Shown: one piece after another, positions 47,575-59,935 of the stretch | Numbering within the stretch: position 1 is the first letter of the stretch | How the letters are laid out: every line of letters begins with the position of its first letter | Assembly: GCF_016086655.4 (NCBI RefSeq) | Contig: NC_052139.2 | Coordinates: forward strand, 3,968,001 to 4,032,000 | Direction of reading: 5' to 3' | DNA: 64,000 bases | Source: Lepeophtheirus salmonis | Taxonomy: Eukaryota; Arthropoda; Copepoda; Siphonostomatoida; Caligidae | Translations under genes and position numbers: made by a program | Notes under the pieces: model-generated | What the model was told of the DNA's origin: nothing | The model's database searches: none | Seen by the model: the letters and a program-made list of their open reading frames with translations, nothing else

Positions 47575-47830
47575 TGGGTGAGTACTCAGTAGAGTACCTC
47601 TGCTTAAAATTAAATTGAGTTTTATATCTCAATTTGTTCCAAAGTTATGATTAAAGTTATGCATTGTATGTCACGTTCACCGTTAAATATGTATTGTCCT
47701 TTGACTGTGACCATATTTAATCTTTGTACCAAGTTTGAATAAAATCGATCAGTAACTTTTTTTGTAATCTGTGTGACAAATAACCAGACAGCACGGGCAA
47801 AAACATAACTTCGTGGATAGAGGTAAAAAA
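47575..47830 (+). repeat. Dispersed repeat ending in ACAGCACGGGCAAAAACATAAC
   Basis: Starts near a GAGTACTCAGTAGAGTACCT word and ends with ACAGCACGGGCAAAAACATA followed by ACTTCG and GAGGTA. The middle has CCTTTGACTGTGACCATATT and TACCAAGTTTGAATAAAATC. From memory, sequences with this same ordered set of words are scattered through crustacean and other invertebrate genomes as short non-coding repeats. I have not verified this. Confidence 0.5.
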
Positions 47831-48194
47831 ATATTTTTTTTTTAAATTGCTAATTAATTAATTGCTTTTGCTGGTATATGTAGGATCTAACTTTTGTTGA
47901 GAAAAAGATGAGATAAAGAATCTCATCTGGTATCGGTTTGATTTGTATTGTTTATAAGCTGTTGTCAATAACAAGTAGCTTATATTAAGAATGAACTGGA
48001 GGAACAAAATAGTAATCATGGGCTTCTTCAATCACCTCAACAAAAATAAGAACTCTAAATATAAAAAAAAATTAATGTTCTTTTAATGTTTTAGATGTAA
48101 TTGCATTGATTAACATTACAATTACTTAGGCTCAAAATTGTAACTATTTGCAGTTTTTAAAAAATTGGAAATGAACATGACAAAACTAAAAATG

Positions 48195-48640
48195 AATGTG
48201 GTCACCCTGACAATTTGAAGAATGTTTAAAAAGAGAGTAGCTTAGCTGTCATGACGTTTCATTAAATTAGATACAATGAGTTTTGAAATGAAGGAAGTAA
48301 ACACATCTCCCAGTCCATATAAAGTAAGGACATAGGCACAAAATTACTCAGTTTTCCATCCTCAATTCTACTCTGAGTTCAACAAAGACTTATAGTTATA
48401 ACCCAGTAACAAATTCTTAGCTCTACTCTCCATCATCCATGAGCACAAGCACATTATATTGAATTCAATGGGCGTAGGTTCGCGTTTCGATCGTTTCTAG
48501 AAAATAAAATATATTTAATGTATATGGACTTCAAGCACAATTCCTAAATCAGATGTGGTAAATATGATACTATACTTAACCTTTACAGGTACAACACTAT
48601 CTGAAAAATGAAAGGAAATTCAAAAAATACATACCCAAAC
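48195..48640 (+). repeat. Longest copy of the dispersed GACAGCTAAGC / CCTCAATTC repeat
   Basis: Holds, in order, words that occur alone elsewhere: ACAATTTGAAGAATGTTTAA and GTAGCTTAGCTGTCATGACG (also 27361-27432 and 42803-42870, inverted), CCATCCTCAATTCTACTCTG with ACTTATAGTTATA (also 10913, 45638), TGAATTCAATGGGCGTAGGT (weakly 12240), and TATATGGACTTCAAGCACAA with CCTAAATCAGATGTGGTAAA (weakly 3780-3890). The other loci are therefore fragments of one longer repeat, here about 450 bp. No coding frame. Confidence 0.6.
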
Positions 48641-51600
48641 TTTTTGAATCCAGACTGTTCGAGGCTGTTAGTGCTATAAACACACACAATATTATTATTT
48701 GGACATTTAACCCTCCGTTAGTGATTTTTTTGACGTAGTTAATGAATTTGGGCTAAACGTTAAGAAAATTTTATTTCGTCATAAACAGTTGACATAGACT
48801 CAAAATGACACAAATTCATCTTAACAACAATAGATTTGGGCATCAACAAGATATATTATTTATTGAATAATATAGTTGAAATATCACAAATTTCATTTTT
48901 GATAAAAACATCTATGGTTAACTAATTATTTTTTACAAACTTTTCCTACTAAAAATATCCTCATTAACTTCGATGAGATTGATTGTAATACTTGGAATAA
49001 TATTTGATATCACATTTGTAGCAATGCGTATACCTTAAATTTGAAAAATGGGAAAATAGAAAAAGTAAAAGAACGACAAAAAAGTGAACACATTAATCAA
49101 TTCACCAAACTTGTATTAAAATTGCTAATAGTTCGAAGAAAATATATTTTGCATTTATTCTTAAAGATGTTTCACGTGTGCACTTAAAATTTTCTGTATT
49201 CAAATCTATTTTAAACAGATTTGAAGCAGTTTTACAAAATTTGGAGTGCTGAAAATCCCAGTTTCCTAACAAAGTGTTAAATGTTTTTTTTTTTTTAAAG
49301 TCTTGAAATAAAAGCTTTATTTATTCAGTTAAAGCTGGGTAGATGGAATCTGGATGGAACAGGATGTTACTTAACCCATTTTTAGGCTGATTATCATACC
49401 TTGTAATAATTACTGATTATAATTTAGACAGAGTCTATGGTTGTCTGGTTTCACTACACTACAGAACATTAAAACAAACTTGACCCAAACCGAAGGATTA
49501 TTTTTTTCGAACCCAACTCAAAATAATTGTTAATAAAGTTTGTCATTTCCAGAACGTTGTACTACATACAACAAAATCCAGGGACATCAATTTATAAAGT
49601 TTAGAATTTCATTATGAGATAATAGATGTTGAATACCTTTAAATTTAAGTATTATATTTTAAGAAGAAGAGATACCATTTTATCTAGTCTGACCCATACA
49701 TTCCTAAAGGAAACAAATTATTTCATTTTTCCTACGTTATAAGGTAAGTTTATGATCAAATAAACTTTTGCAGATCTATTATAAGTTATTCGTAAGAGTT
49801 TGGTTTTTTTTAACATAGTAAAAAAATCATTAAAAACTGTCTTTCAATTGAATTTTCAATAATATGTAGTCAACTTATAAGTGAAATAAGTAAATGGAAG
49901 ATTTCCCGGATTTTTAATTTTATTTTTTTTCAGGAATTTATCGTCGATATAAAAGTTGGGAAATCTACCCTGCTACCCAAACCTAACACAACCCGACACC
50001 TCTACATACCAAAAAAATGTACGGCTCAATCAGGTCTGAAAATCGTTCTGAGTTCTGAGTTGAACTGAGAATAACTTATCGAAAATTTAGCTCCCCTTAC
50101 AACTGATTTTTTTTGGATCTAAACTCTGCGTCAGTTTATGAATATAATGTTTGGAATAGATCATTTTTTTATATTTTCTATCTCGACACATTATACATAC
50201 TATATTATCAAAAATCTATCCAAAATATCATGACTTAATATGTATGTACATCATTATAGCAGTTGATTTGTGTCCTTATGCTTCTTATGAGAGTTCCGAA
50301 TGCTGATTCTTTCAACTCAAACTGATTAATGTTATTGTATAAATATCCATACTATTAAAGTATTACATAATAGTCAAACAGCTGGAGCGAATGAAATTCA
50401 ATTACAGCTTTTTTTAGAGGAGGAGTGGTTAAAAAGATGAATTAAAGATTCCTATTTCATTTATTCATATTATTTTCAATTACTGACATTTCGTCCTCCT
50501 TCAATCAAAACCATTATAAATAGTGTTGAAACTCTGTCTAAGACGAACTTGGACCAATATTTTGGTCAAGAATGTTGATAAAAATGTAATTATTTTCTAA
50601 TCGTGGGCCAATATTCTTGTCTACCCTGATTTATGAGTTGTACTAGGTGCATCAAAATTCCGCAGATGTGGCTTAACAGACTCATAGCTAAATTTTGAGT
50701 TAAGATACTGAATTGAAACTTTTTACGTATGTAAAATGATTTATTTCAATTTTTATCATTAAAAGTTTTTCTCTCGCTAGATTTAAACAAAAATTAAAAG
50801 CTGTTTGCTTAAACGTTTGCACAAAAAAGGCAAAGTGGATTAGCTCTGATTAAAGGCATCCCATCAATGTCAACCAGGAGGCTCTCGAAGGGACTGGAAG
50901 TTCTTGAGAAGACCATAAGGGAATTTGCAAAAGTCAGTTTCTTGGAAAAATCGTCTACAGAATTTCTAAGCACCCGGTAACTTAATCCAATTGTAAATTA
51001 TATATATTGGCAGGTATTAACAAATAATTTCCCTCATTATTTAAAAAAAGAGTAAATCCAAGGAAACATAATATTTTAAGATTTAGACTTTTTTTAAACT
51101 TATAAAACTATTAATATTAAATGCACAAATTTAATTATTTGATAGTTCAGGAAAATATTTATTACACTAGTTAAACAAGTTTGAACTTTTTTTTTTTTGC
51201 CATTGGATTTAAATGGAGTTTCCCTATTTATTTTACGTCCAAAAAATGAAAATGAACTTTTTAACCCCAAATTTATATTTTGTTTCAACAAAATAAATAT
51301 TTTTATAAAAATATTTTTAACTTAATTAAGTGTTCTATTTTACCTTAAAAATTTTAATGGTATATTCAGTCTTCTACGGCTTAAATAGCAATAATAAATA
51401 ATGGTCTTTGCTTGCAGGCACTCCAAGACCTTTTTTTTAAAGCCAGTATCAATTTATTCTGGTGCTCCATTAATAACAATACAAAAACTGTAAAAGTATC
51501 TAATTACATTGAAAAATGCAAAGACCATATGAATTTTCCAAGAACAATAAAACGACAGAAAAAAAAAGAAACAAAATAAGTAAAAACCCTAGTTCATTAA

Positions 51601-51985
51601 AATTCCAAGACCTTCATTTTTTGCATAGTGCTATTTGTATTAATTGGTAGTACTGGGAAAAATAATTTTTACTGTTCAATTTAAGCCAAGTATTTATCTT
51701 ACTTTAAAATCCAAAAATGGTTTCAATTTTTCTTTGCCTTCTGAAATATTTGGGTTTTACTAATGTGAGACTAATATTGTTCAAATGTATTTTCTACCCT
51801 AAATCCCTCACCAAAATGAAAAGCGATTAGTAAAAACTGTATAAAAGTGTTTGTATATTATTTAAAAAATAAATACTGTTTCTTGTAGTATATTTATGTA
51901 TTCATATTATATTATCGGAATGTAATGTTAATTCAATATCATCCAACTTATTTCATATGTATATTAGTTGTGTTAATATAGATTA
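48641..51985. other. AT-rich stretch with ACCGAA-type repeat patches
   Basis: CTTTATTTATTCAGTT at about 49316 matches the left end of the small element at 14963. Words such as GACCCAAACCGAAGG and ACCCGACACC at 49480-50080 resemble patches at 18620 and 55535. Patch 50810-50960 is GC-richer without an open frame. No gene is supported. Confidence 0.4.
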
Positions 51986-53160
51986 GGGATCATCAAACTT
52001 TTTTTATTGAGACCCTCATAACTGAAAGAATGACAAGCACGGGCTTCTAAATTATTCTGTCCAATACTTGGATGCCAGAAAGAAAAGTTCCATGAAAAAA
52101 GACGAAAAACTAAGTTCAACGTTCCATGTTAGTCATAGCTGAGTAAAAAAAAGTTGTTTATTTACTAAAAAGTTATCAATGAGTCGACGTTTGCAAAAAT
52201 GTAGTCTTTGAAGGGGAAAAGCTTAGTGAGATTTATAAAAATAACGTTTGTCTTTTAAGATATCATCAATGTTTGGTTTGGAATTGCTGCATCCAATCTA
52301 GAGGATTGCTTTCAAATATTTATCCGTCAATCGTGTTTGATTTGCTGACTTCACATAATTCATTTTTGAAAATGTTTACTCCCAGAAATAAGTTGTTCTC
52401 ATTGCTTCTCTTTCAAAAAGGCATTTGCTTGCACATCCAACTGTACTGGAATATCATCAAGGTTACAATCAAAAAGATTCAGGGACAGAAGAATGATACT
52501 CTCAATTCTGTCAAGATCTGAAAATCTCTTCAAAAATCCTTCCTCACTCCCCCCATAGTCCTTCCTCCATCAACTATAAAACCTCGAAACTGATTCCACT
52601 GAAGGCTCAGTCTTGCAAAGTTTTTTGAACCACCCTGAAAATGTATTTTTGAGCTGTTGTTCGTTGCATGATGCAAATGGATGCGAACACTTACGTTATC
52701 TGAAAGTCCAAATTGAGACCACAAATAAACACAAGAAGTTGTGAAGTACTAAAACGATCAGTAGACTCATCCAGTGCTAGAGAATACTATTAAAAAGTTC
52801 CTAGACTTTTTGCGTATTTATAGCACTATGTTATCTGCAAGCTCTTCTGTTCTTCGCACAACTGAACTTGACAAAGGTTGATACTTCTAATCAAATCGGC
52901 TTTCTCAGGACACAACTCATTTGGAGCTTCCATCAAACATTCTTTGATGAGGTTGCCATGAATAAACGGTTTTCCGTGTTCTGTCATCTTATTCACTATT
53001 TTGAAACTTGTAAAAGTGACAGATTCATTTTCAACAAACTTTCTCTTAAATAAGTTTTTTTGAGCTTCTAAACCACATTTCAGGGAGTCATATTTCTAAG
53101 AGTGTAACTTTAAAAAGCAACACTCGGTGTCTACTATTCTCTTTTTGGCAGCCATCAAAA
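51985..53160 (-). pseudogene. hAT-superfamily transposase relic (GTF2IRD2/SCAND3-like)
   Basis: The minus strand from ATG at 53155 begins MAAKKRIVDTECCF, the standard start of this protein group. Then follow MTEHGKPFIHGNLIKECLME and NELCPEKADLIRSINL (pre-catalytic region), LALDESTD with TSQLLVFICGLN at about 52715-52780 (first catalytic block, typically LDESTDxxDTAQLxIFIRGV), and LQWNQFRGFIVDGG (typically KLxGVTTDGAP). Many stops and frame changes intervene, and the C-terminal dimerisation region is not readable. The far end at 51985 carries AGGGATCATCAAACTTT, close to a hAT terminal repeat (CAGGGGTCxxCAAACT). The plus-strand frames at 52273 and 52868 are shadows. Confidence 0.75.
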
Positions 53161-53940
53161 AGGGTAAAGAAAAAGGGATCCGAAAAAGAAAGAACGGGAA
53201 AGATGCATAATTGTGAGATACCCGAATTAAGATGAAGAAAATGAATCTTTCTTCTGCAGATGCTACTACATGTACATTGAATATATATTTCTAGATATGT
53301 ATAGAGAAGGATAAAAGTAATCTATACTTATTTGCAATATAATACGTATAAAATACACTACAACAATAATAAATTTAAGACACATAGCAACCAAGATTTT
53401 CTTGTATTCTAAACATAAAAAAATCTAAAAGAACGATATCTTTCTTTTGGTTAACGTATCCGATATATAAGCCATATGTGTTATTTACTAAAAACAGCGC
53501 GCATTCTTTCTAAAACTTTTTCAACTAATTTCCCTCTAAATTTTTTTTTAAAGAAGTTGGCTTATATTCTTAGTTATCGGTATAAGTCTACATTGTCTGT
53601 TGCTTCTCTCTCCCTCTAGTACAGTGTCCATTATTTAAAAGCAATCTTTAACATCTAAATTACCGGAACGGAATAATAATAAAAACACCATGTGAATGGT
53701 TATTACAGTATCATGACCATAATCACTATTTACATATTATCCGTATTTATCAAAGAAAAACTATAAAATAAGGTATATTTTTGTCAAAAAGGTAACCCTG
53801 TTATAAACTGATTATACAAACATTTTTAAGATATAAAGGACTATTTATATAAATTAGAAAAATCTTTAAAGGCTTAAAAAACCATCTAAATGGGGTAGGC
53901 CTATAATTTTTTTATTATTTAAAAGCTACATTTAATGAAG
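53161..53940. other. AT-rich spacer
   Basis: No gene supported. The far terminal repeat of the hAT relic would be expected near its start but I could not find it. Confidence 0.35.
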
Positions 53941-53942
53941 TT

Positions 53943-54060
53943 TAATTATTCATAATGAAATCTACGTCCCTTGATAAACTCGGCTGCACATCGCCAGAAG
54001 CTTTGGCAAGCCTGGGCCAAAGCTACCGGTGTCGTGTGGCCGAGGTTATCAAAAGATGCA
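53943..54060 (-). pseudogene. Mariner-type transposase C-terminal scrap
   Basis: The minus strand reads FDNLGHTTPVALAQACQSFW then RCAAEFIKGRRFHYE, stop. The pattern A-x-A-C-x-x-F-x-x-R followed by a short tail ending in H-x-E is the usual last 30 residues of this transposase group. The segment is GC-rich against AT-rich flanks. Short, so moderate confidence. Confidence 0.45.
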
Positions 54061-54779
54061 GTTATTATTATAAGTACTTGAAATTCATTAAATGTAGCAT
54101 TTAAATAAATAAAAAGATATGTTTCTACGACCATCTTGTTTGTTCGTTGTAAGCCTTTAAAGATCTTCCCCAATTTATTTGGATAATCCTACATAAAGTG
54201 CGGTGTTGACAGGCTTTTTTAAGAGGAAGGAGATGGTAGATAAGATTATTTTAAAGAATAATGTTTATCATCTCGTCTTATACTTTTAAGCTAATGTTCA
54301 AATTAAATTACATGGATATTGGAGTTTTTTAAAGTAATTATTCATTTTAGACACAATAAAAGTACAATTTCATTTGTTAAACTAATTCTGGATAAGATAA
54401 TAACCAAAAAATTAATTAATATACTTTATATTTATCAACTCTGTATTTTGGAGAAAAAAAAAAAGACTTAATTAGAAATGGATAGAACACGTAGTTCAAG
54501 GAAAGGAAGAAGTATACCAAATGAAAATAGTATACTTTTTAACTTATATCGACGTACCAAGTGATGAATACATATAAGTATTTGGTAAAACAACTTAAGA
54601 ACTGTCAAAATCACATTCATCTCACAATACAGGCACCTCCGTCTAAAATGCAACACTTCTTGAAAAATACAAAAATTGTAATATATGAAAAATTATTATC
54701 AAATTTGAAACATTTAACAAATAAACAATCAAGGGATACCTTATTTCCATAATCAATCAATATTGGTGCCTTCTGCTAA
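54061..54779. other. AT-rich spacer
   Basis: Short low-complexity frames only (54468-54656 minus, 54561-54752 plus). Nothing supported. Confidence 0.4.
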
Positions 54780-55350
54780 TGACCATATCCTTTATAAAGC
54801 TCGGCTCTAGGTTGGCTCAAGTAATGATGATGGAGGCCTTTATTTGGTCCTTTATTGTGTATCGGACTCCCAATAGCTTCCTCTGGAGGTACATACAAAT
54901 ACCAAAGTCCAGGGCAATTGGGACTATGGGGAGGCCAAGAATCTTGCTTTTCAAACTACTTAATGAAGATAATTTTGCACTGGGTATCACGCTTTACTTC
55001 ATACAATGACTTCGAACACAGACCAGAAGTTATTTTGTAGGCATTAAGGCTTGAGTCTTCATTAACAAAGTGGTACATGGTAATCTGAATGCTGCCAAAT
55101 TCACGAGCAAGACCTTGACGGCAACATTGCCTCATCTCACTTCAATAATGGCTTCAACTGCTTCAATTAATTATTTTGCCTTGATATGGACATACTGGAA
55201 GCTTTTATTGTGCCTGCCACGGTCACCGACACACAGTAGAACGGTTACAGCCAACAATTTAGAGATCTCTGATAATGAATTTTCATACGCAGATAGATCC
55301 AGAATTGCATTCATGTTTTTGAATATGTCGCTCTTATTTCTCGATTGAAT
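54780..55350 (-). pseudogene. Mariner-type transposase relic with the core deleted
   Basis: The minus strand reads MNAILDLSAYENSLSEISKL then LAVTVLLCVGDRGRHNKSFQ (first DNA-binding region and the GGHNKS-like hinge). In another frame, RQGLAREFGSIQITMYHFVN and EDSSLNAYKI are the second helix-turn-helix (typically LAREFGVSxxTMRRxVNEDLxxKSY). This runs within about 80 bp into FEKQDSWPPHSPNCPGLWY, the third catalytic block. The catalytic domain has therefore been removed by a roughly 400-500 bp deletion. Several stops. The plus-strand frames at 54779-55348 are shadows. Confidence 0.75.
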
Positions 55351-57578
55351 TTGTTTATTTTTAGTTTTCTGTTTCTTTAAGTATTTGTTATGAGGATTAA
55401 ACATACGAAAAACAACCAAATGTACAAAAGTGTTGCATTTTAAGCAGAAGAGCCTGTATGCCAACTTAAATTCCGAATTAAATGTTGTTCTTTTACAGTC
55501 TAAGCCCTCAAATATTTTTTTAATAATGTTGGGACTCGGTTCAAGGCTGAGTTTTTTGCAGGTTCGTTTTTGAGTGATTTTTTCTTGACCGATTTGGACC
55601 GAAATTTTGGTTCAAACCAAGGTTTAGACCGTGGACCGAAATCCAAAATCATAGAATAAAATTAACACGCCGAGTTGAAATTTTCGTAGACTGAAATACA
55701 TGCAATACACCAAAAAAAAAAAAAATAATAATAATAATTTTTTTATAGAAATAAAATTAACTATCTTACTTATAAGTAAACAAAGTACATTGTTTAGGGG
55801 TTTTCAAAAAGAAAAAGAAGTGTATAATCTAATCTTTTTTTTTTTTTTTTTTTTTGAATGCTTAATTTAAATAACAAAGACTACCTAAAGAATTTTCAGA
55901 TAGATTGATCCTCAATTTTGTGAGGTAGTAAAGTCCACCAACAAGAAAGCCTTTTTCAATTCAAACATGTGGGCTTCATTGACCCAAAAATACACCAGAG
56001 ATTATCAAGGTTGTCTGTTTTTTATATGCTGCATTTAGGTTGAATCTGAAAATGACCGGTCTTATTTTTAGAATGCGAAATGGATGAACAAATAGATGGG
56101 CCCAATTTGAAGGTATTATTTTATATTTAAAAAAAAATTTATCAGACAAAATTAAGAAGAGGGACAGCGGAGGTGGAATGTATTTGGAAGTGGAGGGATT
56201 ACATAATGGTACGTTATTAGGGACGAACTACAGCAAACATAGCTGACACTAGAAATTTTCTTTAAGGGGGGCGGGGCAAAAACAAGAACTTTTTCATATA
56301 AAAAGATTTGAGTGAGACTAAATTTGAACGAATAACATTTTTTATTTTTTAAATTTATTAAAAAATTCAAAAATTAAAACATTTAATTTCCTAAAATTTG
56401 ACAAGAAGATAATTTTGTATAACGATAGCTACAAAAAAGATGGTCACGGCGAACCTGAAGATTGTTAAGTTTTATTATATTAAGATATTTTCATTAGATT
56501 TTTCAAGTCTCCATTATAGGGTTGACTTTATGCTAGAGGGTAATACTATAATAATTACGTCAACAACCTCATTGCGTAGTAAATATAATTAAGTATGGTG
56601 CTGAGTGGATTTCTTCTTCATTTTATATAATTACATTAAGTAGATAATAAATTACAATACTTTCATTAGTGATCCTATTAATTATGACTTTTGAGTATTG
56701 TATTAGTTAGAGAGTATTTATTATGTAATTGCAGTTCGCTCCGAAATTAATATGAAGAAGTACTCTAAAGCAGTATTCTATGATCCCCAATATTTTAAAG
56801 AAATATTTTATATATTTATTAAATAAATTTACAAGGAATAGTTAATTATGTTCCCCTTACATATCATTTCATCTTTAGCAATTTTAATACATTGATTGAA
56901 TCATAGATTACTTAACATCCTTAAAGACACAAGACCCTCAACTTTAGTAATAGAGCCATGCAAATAAATAATTAATAGTTCTATCATTAAAAATGATGAA
57001 TCATGAATGCACAAGCAGAGATTTATACCATCGTCCAAAGAAACCCATCATTTGTGATTAAGTTAATTAATTAAGAACTGCGGAAAGATCAAAAACAAAA
57101 ATTTGGGGCTGAAACTTGAAAGACTGCTTCAAAAGCAATTATCAATTATGTTGAAGAGAGAGTCTATTTTTTATGTTCAATTTTCTTCCATTCATATTTT
57201 TTTCTATTTTTTCTCAGCCGATATCTCCTCTATTAGTGGAGGAAGGACTTTTTTTTTAAATTTCCTCCAGCGAAAACATTTTTGAGGGAGTATTTATGAC
57301 GCAATTAGTATTATAAATATTAGTAATTCTAAATTTATTTTTAAGAAAAAAAAGTTGTGCGTTTTTTAAAATCATTTATTTAAATTCTAAGGAACTAGTC
57401 ATTTTGATGATTCTCTACATAATTGAGGGAAAATATAAGGGTTTCGACAGTTCATCTGACTTGGTGCCGTACACAAAGTAAGCTGGATGTTGAAGCATCT
57501 TTATGCTATAAAGATCGATCTGCTCAGCAAAAATGTAGTTCAAGAATTACCTAAAGCGTCTGTATTTGTAACTGGACA
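55351..57578. other. AT-rich stretch with repeat patches
   Basis: 55535-55650 carries GGACCGAAATTTTGGTTC, GACCGTGGACCGAAATCC and similar words, an ACCGAAA-rich dispersed patch. A-run at about 55712-55723 with (AAT)n, T-run at about 55837-55854. The patch 55900-56100 has mixed composition but no clean frame. No gene is supported. Confidence 0.4.
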
Positions 57579-57783
57579 TCAACCAAAACTAAATCGCTTT
57601 GCGCACTTTTTATTTTTGGTTACTTTTTTGATTGTTAACAGCTGCATTTCCTTATACCAGTCAATAACTTGATCAGTTATATTAAAATCTATAAAACCCT
57701 TTGCAAAAACAGCAATCAAGGCATTCTTTGTGGTACCTAACTGAAGAACTCGTAACAATAGGATTATTTTTTGATTAAGTTAG
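57579..57783 (-). pseudogene. Unidentified coding-like fragment
   Basis: A minus-strand frame with no ATG, open for 66 codons, reads VLQLGTTKNALIAVFAKGFI then DFNITDQVIDWYKEMQL and VTKNKKCAKRFSFG before a stop. Residue use is varied and protein-like. A further piece in another frame at about 57430-57540 reads IDLYSIKMLQHPAYFVYGTK. I think this is the remains of a transposon or a host exon pair, but I recognise no family and cannot name a function. Confidence 0.35.
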
Positions 57784-59935
57784 AAATGACATCAAATCAT
57801 AAATGGTATCAAAATTACTGGCTTTAAAACAAAGACTCTTCAGCAAGAAACATGGCTCAAGATATTCCCTTCCAAATCAAAGAAACAGAAAGGAAGAAAA
57901 AAAAGTAGTTGTTATTAAAAAAAGGACGAATGACCTATGTATTTATATGTGTTACGTAGTTTCTAACATTTTATATTATTACATATAAAGATGTTAATTA
58001 ATAAAAAAGAAATATCGCTAATAATAAAAACTTTTTTTTTTTTTAACTCAAATGAAGTCTAATAATGAAAAAATTAGAGCAAGATAATCTTGATTTGATT
58101 ATACAAATATGTGATTTATTTCTCGTAATTAGTTTTGTCTATGATTTGCAATATTTTTCGGAATCTTCTGAAAAGGAGAAGTTGTATCTGGTAAAAATTT
58201 AAGAACATTTCTACAACATGATATATATGTATGAGTTATCTTTTCAATTATGTTTTATTGCAATTCATATTATAAAACTTATTCCTCAGAATATTACTAA
58301 TATATCTTAGAGTAAATTAAGTCATCTTTAAAAAATTATGGAGCACACAAAGCCGTATTGCGAATTGTTTTCACGATAATTGAGGAAGAAGTAAGTTTCT
58401 TTTTAAAAATTTGCCAATTTTTAAAACTGTAAGGCCGTTGAGCTACCTCTTAATATTTTTCAATTTCACTGAAACTTTGCCAATAGTATTTTTTATCAAT
58501 TTGAAATGATTTTGATTCGGTGACCCGGAAATAAAAAAATAAAAAAATAAGAAACATACTACTTTATACCTATTAAAGGTTGGCCGATACAATATTTTTT
58601 ATTTCAAAATTTCAATTACATACATAAAAACCTCACTTATTATTTCTCTTTTTAAAGATAAAATGGATAAATTTATATTTTCCCCATTTTCTTTTAAGTC
58701 TTTCAGTCTACCAATGTATTCTAATGCACAAAATATCACTTGACACGAAAAAACCATTAACCACAAACGTGGGTAATTCACTATTTGATTAAGTGTTTGA
58801 ATGGGTACACAATATTTAAACTATTTATTTTTGGTCCTATGTAATCTTATTACATTTATGTATAAGGCTTGAATTTATATTTATGTATGTACATAAAGAA
58901 ACTCAAGCACATGGATATTAATACTATAATATTCGAAAGGAATGGAGGAGATTAAATTAGAGTTAGAGGCATTTTTAATAATATTTATTCAAATGTATAT
59001 TTGTCCAAAATTGCCCACCCCCCAAAATTCCTTATTGTATTATATGTTTAACTGATGCAGGAGAATGTTTTTTGATTGTACTTTTTGGGACCAAAATATA
59101 AAGGTTATATGAAACCCATTGAAGTACTTAAAATAATCCTTGCATAAAGATTACAAACCTACTTTTTTTTTTACACCTATTTCGGATGTTTATTTTTTTT
59201 ATTTCGGCCTAATAAAAATACGATTTTGAAGTAAAATGGGGTTATCGCATCTAAAAAGACTAAAAGGAAAGAGGAGACAAGATGGATGAAATAAAAAGTA
59301 AACAAAATCTATGTATATAAAATATGTTCAGGATTCACGTAACCTCGATCAAAAAATATAGATAATTAGGCTTACGTATTTTTGTTTTAATATAACTTTT
59401 ATAATTTTTTAGAGTATAATTATGATTTAGATACTTTGAACTCTGATTTTAATTAAAAGTCTATGTTTCTAGATAAATCTAAAGAAACATACATACACTC
59501 GTTGGAAAATATTACTTCCATTAAATTACATTAGAATAGTCTTCGTCAAGAAACGTGAAATCTGAACTGTGCAAGAGAAGTTCATAGCGCATATAAAAAT
59601 TGTAGACGAATCAGAATTAGAGACTAGAAAAAAAATTATTGCTTGATATGCATGAAGCCTCGTCCCCTTAAAGTTTCTTTAATCATGGGTGTTCCTACAA
59701 TTTATTACAAAGAACTTTGTAGGTTTCAATTTTCAAACCTCAATAATGTCAAAATAAAGAGGTTCTGCGATTCATAATTGATCCTATTTGAGAGAGAGAA
59801 AATGCCGCGTTAGTCATTTTCATGCATCAAAAATTTAATTTACTATCATGTCTTTCTCTCGCCGGAGCAATAAGCAAATAAATCACATAACTTCTTTATT
59901 TTGAAAAGGAAAATTGATGAGTATTGAAGATTATA
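57784..59935. other. AT-rich stretch
   Basis: No gene supported. Frames at 57803-57988 and 58599-58781 are low-complexity. T-run at about 58031-58044. Confidence 0.4.
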
